Notes under the pieces: model-generated
Seen by the model: only the letters and a program-made list of their open reading frames with translations
What the model was told of the DNA's origin: nothing
The model's database searches: none
Translations under genes and position numbers: made by a program
NCBI RefSeq assembly: GCF_023159225.1
Contig: NC_063161.1
Location: 7,587,795 to 7,651,794 of the forward strand
Direction: 5' to 3'
DNA: 64,000 nt
From: Perognathus longimembris pacificus
Taxonomy: Eukaryota > Chordata > Mammalia > Rodentia > Heteromyidae
Part shown: piece after piece, positions 56,993-64,000 of the stretch
How positions within the stretch are numbered: position 1 is the stretch's first letter
Layout of the letters: the number at the start of each line of letters is the position of its first letter

Positions 56993-57003
56993 CGCATGCG
57001 CAC
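56947..57003. repeat. (TG)n(CG)n alternating purine-pyrimidine tract
   Basis: About 18 TG units run into CG repeats and ATGCGCACGCA. Classic Z-DNA-prone sequence. Confidence 0.92.
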
Positions 57004-57016
57004 GCATACACGCAGG

Positions 57017-57395
57017 TGCCGGCCCTGAGGCTTGAACTAAGCCCGGTGATAGTGGAGTTTTGAACTCAGGGCCTCATGCTTGCTTGCTTGCTAAGCAGGT
57101 GCTCTACCACTTGAACCGCTCTCCTAACGTTCACGTGGTTACTTTTCAGCAAGGGACTGCGAGGATAGACTCAGATCTCCGTCCTTCTCTTCGCGGCCTC
57201 CGGGGTAGCTGGGATTGCGGGGTAGGCCAGCCCACCCGGCTTGATGGTTGAGATGGGATCTTGCTACCTTTTTGCTTGGGCCATCCTTGAACTTCGATCT
57301 TTCCGATCTCCACCTCCCACACAGCTGGGATTTATGGGGGTGAGCCACCTCCGGACCAGCTGGGCTGCAGGCATGAGCCACCACACTTTGCCTTT
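57017..57395 (-). mobile_element. Diverged B1/dID fragments
   Basis: Reverse dID-like (57017-57130) and two B1-like pieces (57170-57240, 57245-57395). Confidence 0.55.
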
Positions 57396-57476
57396 GAAGT
57401 TTGATGTAAGTGCAGTGAGAAATCACTGTGGAATTAGGCTTCATGAGATAATTCAATCGCTTTAAAATGAAAATGT

Positions 57477-57690
57477 GCCAGGCACTGGTGGCTCTAATCC
57501 TACCTACCCAGAACGCTGAGATTTGAGGATCATGGTTCGAAGCCAGCCTGGGCGGAAAAATCCATGAGACTTTATCCCCTAAGAAGCCAAAAAGTGGAGC
57601 CGTGGCTCAAGTGGTAGAACACCACCATCCTTGAGCAAAAGGATCTCAGGGACAGTGGCGCAGGCCATGAGTTCAAGCCCCATAACTGGC
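57477..57690 (+). mobile_element. B1-dID SINE
   Basis: Plus copy. A (GA)n tract follows at 57711-57728. Confidence 0.8.
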
Positions 57691-57739
57691 AAAATAAGGG
57701 AGGGGGGGAAGAGAGAGAGAGAGAGAGAATATAAACCAA

Positions 57740-58555
57740 GCAAGCACATAGCAGGTTTGGGGCAATTTGTTCTGCCTCACCCAGGAAATTAGTTCCCTAT
57801 GGCTGACAGACATTTGGGTTGCTTCCAGTTTCTTACTTCCCATACAATGTTTCCGTGACCTTTTTCATCCAGGGACAAAGCGGAAGGCGCTAGAAGCACG
57901 CAGGGCTGCATCTCTGCCAGCCAGTCAGTGCCACCCGCCCACAGCCGGCCCCAGCGTGGACGCTGCCAGCTCAGCCATCCATGCACTGAACAACCGTGGA
58001 GGACTGGAGGTGGGCAGAGGGGAGGGCTGGGAGGATGGGGGAAGGCAACTCTAGAGGGCAGCCAGGAGGGTTGGGGGCGGAGAGGAAAGGGAAGGAGCCC
58101 CTCCTCCCTGGGAGTCAGGTAGAGGCAGGTGGGGTGGGAGGCCTTGGGATCTTAGCCTTTGGCCGCACCTATAGAGCCTCACCCCTCACCCGCTTCCTCC
58201 AGTGAGGAAATCGGTTGTGATCCCACGCGGGCAAGGAGCCAAACAGTCAGAAAGGGAAACCCGCTTTCACCAGTCACACTTCCACGGCCGATCGGACTGA
58301 ACCGAACCTTCACAAATGTCCTTCAATGTGTTCCAGAAACCATCACCCAGGCAAAGACGGAGGTGCGGGCTCCAGAGCGATCCGCGATGTTTGAGGCCAG
58401 CTTGGAGGGGGTGGGGTCGGGGGGGGGTGGGTGGAGCTAGCTGGATCCCTAGCTCAGCCTCTAAGCCGGGCCTGATGTTTCATTCCATAGTGCCAGCAAT
58501 CAGTCTGGAAGTTACTGGTGGGCACTCACTTGACAAAAGACCCAACGGCTCAAAG
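57740..58555. other. Intergenic single-copy stretch
   Basis: 57780-57870 faintly resembles an L1 piece ('gacatttgggttgcttccag'). The rest is unassigned and no exon is supported. Confidence 0.35.
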
Positions 58556-58626
58556 GGCTGGAGGTGCGGCTCAAGCGGTAGAGCCTCGCGAGCATGGAGC
58601 TCTGTGTTCCAACCCCAGAACTGCCG
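58556..58626 (+). mobile_element. ID-like monomer
   Basis: 'gctggaggtgcggctcaagc' and a B-box-like 'tgttccaaccccagaac'. Confidence 0.6.
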
Positions 58627-59023
58627 AAAAGAGAACCCCACCCTTCACTGGGGGGGGGGGGTAGCTGGGGAGTCTGGGAGGGAGACAGGTGCACAGACAG
58701 GACTGGGTGGGCTGTGACCTTGGGGCCCCGCCGCCCCCCCCCCCAGTCCCCAGTCCTTGTGAAACAGCGCAGCCTCCTTCAGACAATGGATGGATGGAGC
58801 CGCCCCTGGGACTCTCGGACTATTCTAGAAGAACCCTCAAGAGGGAGACACTGGGCTGGATTTTAATTAAGTTGCAGTACTGAGATGGAACCTCTGTAAT
58901 TCTTATAGCTTTTATGATTTGAGAAGCTTTCGCGTCTAAACGTGAAGTTAAACATGTAGAAAGCCCTTTTCCTTGCCTAGTTTTGGGGAGTTGCACTTTT
59001 TCTTTTCTTTTTCTTTCTTTCTT

Positions 59024-59230
59024 TCTTTTTTTTTTTTTTTTCCAGTCCTGGGGCTTGAACTCAGGGCCTGAGCACTGTCCCTGAGCTTCTTGTGCTCAAG
59101 GCTAGCACTTTACCACTTGAGCCACAGCGCCACTTCTGGCTTTTTCTGTTTATGTGGTGCTGAGGAATCGAACCCAGAGCTTCATGCATGCTAGGCAAGC
59201 GCTCTACTGCTAAGCCACATTCCCAGCTCG
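59024..59230 (-). mobile_element. IDL-Geo SINE
   Basis: Reverse copy with a long T tail, 'tgctaagccacattcccagc' subtype. Confidence 0.9.
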
Positions 59231-59269
59231 GTCACACATTTCTACAGTATTTTAATTCTATACAGGATC

Positions 59270-59398
59270 TACATGAGAAAGAAAGAAAAGAAAGAAGAGA
59301 GAGAAGAAGGAAGAGAGGGAGGGAGAGAGGGAGGGAAGGAAGGAAAGAAGGAAGGAAGGAAGGAAGGAACAAAGAAGGAAGGGAGAAAAGAAAGGATC
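59270..59398. repeat. Purine-only GAAA/GGAA tract
   Basis: About 125 bp of almost pure A/G with a GGAA run. Able to form triplex DNA. Confidence 0.92.
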
Positions 59399-59422
59399 AC
59401 CTTTAAAAATATGAGAAACAAG

Positions 59423-59885
59423 CCCAGCATTGGTGTCTCACACGTGAAATCCGATCTGCTCTGGAGGCTGAGATCTGAGGTTCGTGGTTTAAAGCCAGCC
59501 TAGACAGGAAAGCCATAAGACTCTTATTTCCAGCTAATCACCAGACTGGAAGTGGAGCCGTGGCTCAAGCGGTGGAGCAGGTAGAGCACTAGCCTTGAGC
59601 AGAAAAGTTCAAGGTTGGGCTGGGGATATGGCCTAGTGGCAAGAGAGCTTGCCTCGTATACATGAGGCTCTGGGTTCAATTCCCCAGCACCACGTATACA
59701 GAAAACGGCCAGAAGTGGCGCTGTGGCTCAAGTGGCAGAGTGCTAGCCTTGAGCAAAAAGAAGCCAGGGACAGTGCTCAGGCCCTGAGTTCAAGGCCCAG
59801 GACTGGCCAAAAAAAAAAAAAAAAAGAAAAAGAAAAGTTCAAGGACAGTGCCCATGCCCTGAGTTCTAATCCCAGAACCAGTGTG
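59423..59885 (+). mobile_element. B1-dID SINE interrupted by an IDL-Geo
   Basis: Outer parts at 59423-59614 and 59831-59885. Confidence 0.85.
59615..59830 (+). mobile_element. IDL-Geo SINE (nested)
   Basis: Perfect target duplication agaaaagttcaagg at 59601-59614 and 59831-59844. Confidence 0.94.
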
Positions 59886-60123
59886 TGCAACACACACCAC
59901 ACACACACCCACACACACAATCAGAAACATAATGAAAGCCAAGCATAATGCTGGAACCCTGAGGAATGGTCATACCTTTAGCACATCCCTAAAAGAAAAA
60001 CAATAACTGCCCCATAGGAGGAAGTCCACAACCAGAGAAGTCAACCCTGTAGCCAGTGTGACCTCTGACCTCCTGAGGCAGCAAACTGGTGCCATTCTGA
60101 AGGGCAGTGCTGCCATCGTTTTT

Positions 60124-60330
60124 TTTGTTTTTTTTTTGGCCAGTCCTGGGCCTTGGACTCAGGGCCTGAGCACTGTCCCTGGCTTCTTCCCGCTCAAGGC
60201 TAGCACTCTGCCACTTGAGCCACAGCGCCGCTTCTGGCCGTTTTCTGCATATGTGGTGCTGGGGAATCGAACCTAGGGCCTCGTGTATCCGAGGCAGGCA
60301 CTCTTGCCACTAGGCTATATCCCCAGCCCC
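60124..60330 (-). mobile_element. IDL-Geo SINE
   Basis: Target duplication gctgccatcgttttt at 60109-60123 and 60331-60345. Confidence 0.94.
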
Positions 60331-60474
60331 GCTGCCATCGTTTTTAACCTTTGAGATGAAGGAAGGTTTTACAAAGGACGGCAACTTGTGCTCTTGCCTT
60401 CTTCCCCCACCCGCACCCCGTCCCGTTACATCAGCATTTTTATATGTATATATATATATATATATGTATGTATA

Positions 60475-60700
60475 GTTATTATACATAAAGGTGGTTGTAC
60501 CGAGGGGTTACAGTTACGTAAGTCCGGTAGAGTCCATCCCTTTTTGGACACGGTCACCCCTTCCCATCTGCACCCACACGTTGTAGAGTTCGTTTTCCAC
60601 AGAGTGGCTAGTGAGGACCACTGCTGCATTTGCTCCCCCTTATCTTTCCATAGATCTAAATGAACCAACAAGACCAAGAAAACAAAACACGAAGAAAGAA
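60475..60700 (+). repeat. Uncharacterised repeat module with A-rich end
   Basis: Starts with the 'gaggggttacagttacgtaa' module and ends in an A-rich stretch near 60690-60715. Possibly an L1 or LTR 3' end. Confidence 0.45.
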
Positions 60701-60795
60701 AAAAAAAAAAAACCCTGTTGTTTCCTTTCCTGGAGTTCATTTCGATACATGTTATTTTATATGATCCCATGCATGCAGGTGCAGTGCCTTTGTAT

Positions 60796-61018
60796 TTATT
60801 TATTTTTTCTTTGTGGATTTTTTTTTTTTTGCCAGTCCTGGGGCTTGGACTCAAGGCCTGAGCACTGTCCCTGGCTTCTTTTTGCTCAAGGCTAGCACTC
60901 TACCACTTGAGCCACAGCGCCACTTCCGGCTTTTTCTATATATGTGGTGCTGAGGAATTGAACCCAGGGCTTCATGTATACGAGGTGAGCACTCTACCAC
61001 TAGGCCATATCCCCAGCC
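60796..61018 (-). mobile_element. IDL-Geo SINE
   Basis: Target duplication cagtgcctttgtat at 60782-60795 and 61019-61032. Confidence 0.94.
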
Positions 61019-61279
61019 CAGTGCCTTTGTATGTAGAACAGCACATTTTAATGACTGCTGGCCTTGAGGAACAAGGGCTGGAGTGCAATCAGGAGCAATC
61101 AACTGAACAAACCCAAGCTCAGAGAGTTCTGCAAATGCCTGGCCTGGTGCTCCAATAATGTTAAAATTGATAGGACCTCACAAGGCAGGAAGTAGATTCC
61201 AGATTAAAGGCCACTCATGACATCTACCAGCCAACACCACCTGTGGCCCTGGATTGAAGCTGGGTTTTATTTATGTATT

Positions 61280-61483
61280 TATTTGGTCAGTTGTGGGGCT
61301 TGAACTTGGGGCCTGGGTGCTGTCCCTGAAGTTCTTCAGCTCAAGCTCTACCACTTTGAGCCACAGCACAACTTCTGGGTAACTGGAGTTTCATGGACTT
61401 TCTTACCCAGACTGGCTTTGAACTGTGATCCTCAGATCTCAGCCTCCTGAGTAACTTGGATTATAGGGGTGAGCCACCGGAGC
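61280..61483 (-). mobile_element. B1-dID SINE
   Basis: Reverse copy. Confidence 0.8.
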
Positions 61484-61944
61484 TTGACACAGGACGCCAT
61501 TTAATAAAAGAGACTTGGACATTGGTCAGTTTGGGTGCCTGAGGTGTATCCAGAGGGTAGTGATACCCAGAACTTGCCAATTCAGGGGTGCTAGTGCTGC
61601 TGGTTGTCTTGCCTGAGGCTCTCCGTGCCTGTTTCTTCCAGTGTTGCTCATCTCTCCACACCAGTGCCTCTGTGTCTTTTCTAGCCCGGAGTACCAGCAT
61701 GTGCAACTTCAGCCAGCGACATGGATGCTGGACGCTCAGTGCGGGCTAGTGTCCAGCTCAGCCCAGCGCACGTGCGTGCGTGTGTGTGTGTGCACACGCG
61801 TGTGTGTGCGTTTTTTCAAAGAGCAGTAGCATCCAACATCAGCACTAGCTGTTTCCCTGACTTCAGGCATGGGCCCTGCTCTTGTCAGCTGAGATTGACC
61901 TTGGGGCTCCTCAAGTCAGCAAGAGAGGCCCGGAGGAGAAAAGA

Positions 61945-61987
61945 GACAGACAGACAGACAGACAGACACACACACACACACACACAG
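61945..61987. repeat. (GACA)n(CA)n microsatellite
   Basis: Five GACA units, then about 10 CA units. Confidence 0.92.
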
Positions 61988-62041
61988 AGGTGGGAGAGAA
62001 TAGAGGGAGGAGAGAAAGAGAAGAGAGAAAAGAGAAAGGGA

Positions 62042-62208
62042 GGGCTGGGAGTATGGCCTAGTGGTAGAGTGCTTGCCTCGTAGACATGAAGCCCTGGGTT
62101 CGATTCCTCAGTACGCCATATATAGAAAAGGCCAGAGGTGGCGCTGTGGCTCAAGTGGTAGAGTGCTCAGGCTCTGAGTTCAAGCCCCAGGACTGGCAAA
62201 AAAAAAAA
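62042..62208 (+). mobile_element. IDL-Geo SINE with internal deletion
   Basis: Lacks the middle of the Geo half. The tail passes into (AG)n. Confidence 0.87.
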
Positions 62209-62315
62209 AGAGAGAGAGAGAGAGCGAGTCAGGCAGACAGAAAAATACACAGGCCAGAGCATCCGAAGAACCACAGACACACAACTTCCCAAGAAGCTCA
62301 CGGGTCATAGCAAGT

Positions 62316-62319
<4 letters not shown>

Positions 62320-62361
<42 letters not shown>
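62320..62361. repeat. (CA)n microsatellite
   Basis: About 20 uninterrupted CA units. Confidence 0.95.
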
Positions 62362-62363
<2 letters not shown>

Positions 62364-62404
62364 CCCACGATAGTGACCATTCACTGAACCGTGCCCAGCA
62401 CTCT

Positions 62405-62617
62405 GTTTTTTTTTTTTTTTTTTTTTGCCAGTCCTGGGGCTTGGACTCAGGGCCTGAGCACTGTCCCTGCTTCTTCTTGCTCAAGGCTAGCACTCTGCCA
62501 CTTGAGCCACAGCGCCCCTTCTGGCCATTTTCTGCATATGTGGTGCTGGGGAATCGAACCCAGGGCCTCATGTATACGAGGCAAGCTCTCTTGCCCACTA
62601 GGCCATCTCTCCAGCCC
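62405..62617 (-). mobile_element. IDL-Geo SINE
   Basis: Target duplication cccagcactct at 62394-62404 and 62618-62628. 22-T tail. Confidence 0.93.
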
Positions 62618-62629
62618 CCCAGCACTCTC

Positions 62630-63350
62630 TGGGTACTGTCTCAAGTGCATCTGGCCTCACCTGGGAATAGCGCCGTTATCCCCATGCTAGCGGTGGTCAA
62701 GGCTCAGAGCCGTCCAGCCGCCTCCTGGGGCCTCCAGGAAGTCACAGCTGCCCGCTGCTCCCACACCCTTGGAAGCATAGCTGTGTGTGTCCGCACGTGT
62801 GAATGCAGAAAGCAGGTGCAGCGGGATAGGTGTGTGCGCAGGGGACCCTGTCACGACACAGCGGAGACGCGGGAGTCCCCAGCGAGGCTGGCCCTGCTCC
62901 CTGCCGGGGAAGCCCCCTCCCTCCCGGTCTTGATGGTCCCCTCCACCTTCCCTGCTTCCTAGCTGGGCAGATGGCATCAGCAGCCGTCCTGCTTGTTGTG
63001 TTGTGGACTCGGCGCCGCCCCCCCCCCCCCCCCGCGGGGTGAGGGCAGCACCCTCACATCTGCATCACCAGGGCCCGATCACGGGCGGGCCAGCGCTCAG
63101 GATGTCCTCGTGCTGCTGAGGAATCTCGCCCAGGGGCAGAGGTGGCTTTTTAACGCCCCGCACACTCACTGGACTAAGTGATTCATTTTTCAAGCTTCTG
63201 CCCATATGGGAATAGACATAGGCACGTGCAAATAGTTTAGAATGCTGGAAAGCTCCTGTCATCAAAGTGAGTGTTCCTCCCTCCCGGCCCCCACCCCGCT
63301 CCCGGGGCTCCTGGCTAGTCTCATACACAAGTCTTTTGTGTATGTCTGCC
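62630..63350. other. Intergenic single-copy stretch
   Basis: Contains a 16-C run near 63020. No gene or repeat recognised. Confidence 0.35.
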
Positions 63351-63354
63351 CATC

Positions 63355-63570
63355 TTGGGGGCTTGAACTCAGGGCCTGGGCACCGTCCCCGAGCTGTTGA
63401 GCTCGAGGCTGGCACTCTACCACTCAAGCCACAGCGCCACTTGCAGCTTTGTGGTGGTTAACTGGAGCATCTCATGGACTTCCCTGCCCAGCTGGCTTTG
63501 AACTGCGATCCTCAGATCTCAGCCCCCTGAGTAGCTAGGATTGCAGGCGTGAGCCACCGGAGCCGGGCCG
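63355..63570 (-). mobile_element. B1-dID SINE
   Basis: Full reverse copy. Confidence 0.83.
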
Positions 63571-63574
63571 GGTG

Positions 63575-64000
63575 CGTGGCATCTTCTTGCGGGGTCGAGT
63601 CTGCAGTGGGTGGCGGCGGGGCTGAAGGAATGTCCTCTAATGGCAAGTGCTATGAGGAGCAGGTCTGCCGGGACTGACTCACTGCATTATTGGCCTTGTT
63701 TTGTCCTTTGTGGGATGGGAACAGCCCTAGGCACCTCAAAGGGTCACTGCGAGCTTTAAGAGGGTGCCAGCTATCAGGTTTGTGCCTGGCAGATGCACAC
63801 GGTCCTCAGAGCCCGCAGGGCCTTGTAAAGTCCAGATGGGACGCTGGGTTGGCCGGGATGAGTCAGTGACAGCTCAGCCCTTTCATGTTCCAGAAAGTAC
63901 CATTTGCCTGTCGCCCTTTTGGCTGGCTGTAGGGCTTTGCAGTGGGGTTACGGGAGGCATTCGGGCCCGGGTGCCTGGCTCCGTAGTCCTTCATTGCCTC
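63575..64000. other. Right-edge single-copy stretch
   Basis: Two AP-1-type sites, TGACTCA at 63675-63681 and TGAGTCA at 63859-63865. No exon of the expected next gene (TRIOBP) is recognisable. Confidence 0.35.

Noticed and set aside
57767..58054. Possible exon of TRIOBP or another gene near 57860 (preceded by a pyrimidine/AG)
   Set aside because: Wrong strand for TRIOBP in this orientation, no recognisable protein, and 57780-57870 looks like an L1 piece.
59270..59398. GAAA/GGAA tract considered as a CRISPR-like or structured array
   Set aside because: Simple purine microsatellite without spacers. This is mammalian DNA, where CRISPR arrays do not occur.

Overview
This is nuclear DNA from a mammal, almost certainly a rodent. 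It holds five intron-split or intronless vertebrate genes in the order and orientation of human 22q13.1, shown reversed: EIF3L (minus), ANKRD54 (plus), GALR3 (minus), GCAT (minus) and H1-0 (minus). The space between them is packed with SINEs. The commonest young SINE has an ID-type (tRNA-Ala-like) left half joined to a right half that, as far as I recall, is described as IDL-Geo and restricted to Geomyoidea (kangaroo rats, pocket mice, pocket gophers). The older SINE has a 7SL/B1-like left half and a related right half (B1-dID type). I therefore infer a heteromyid or geomyid rodent; the species cannot be named from the sequence.

Layout. 1-17.8 kb: EIF3L, coding exons 1-11 read right to left; the last 39 or so codons lie beyond the left edge. 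17.8-21.1 kb: head-to-head promoter region of EIF3L and ANKRD54, with ETS sites on the EIF3L side and an unusual array of CCAAT boxes on the ANKRD54 side. 21.1-31.3 kb: ANKRD54, eight coding exons, with a G-rich minisatellite directly behind exon 1. 31.3-36.9 kb: intergenic. 36.9-39.1 kb: GALR3, two coding exons. 39.1-44.1 kb: intergenic, with a retrotransposed endogenous-retrovirus transcript and a strong CTCF-like motif. 44.1-49.1 kb: GCAT, nine coding exons. 49.6-51.8 kb: H1-0, intronless, with a recognisable replication-independent H1 promoter. 51.8-64 kb: CpG-rich upstream region, then SINE-rich intergenic DNA; the next gene in human (TRIOBP) is not recognisable.

Every exon was placed by canonical GT-AG borders, with reading phase kept across all junctions. 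The totals are 525 codons of EIF3L in the window, 299 aa ANKRD54, 385 aa GALR3, 419 aa GCAT and 194 aa H1.0. The genes are neighbours by descent, not an operon: translation initiation, an ankyrin scaffold, a neuropeptide receptor, mitochondrial threonine/glycine metabolism and chromatin compaction.

I found no undescribed multi-gene system. The observations most worth a second look are the SINE architecture and its nesting order, the processed retroviral transcript copy, the minisatellite at the ANKRD54 exon 1 splice junction, the CCAAT array, and the CTCF-like sites flanking GALR3. Comparisons with human proteins and families are from memory, not from a search.
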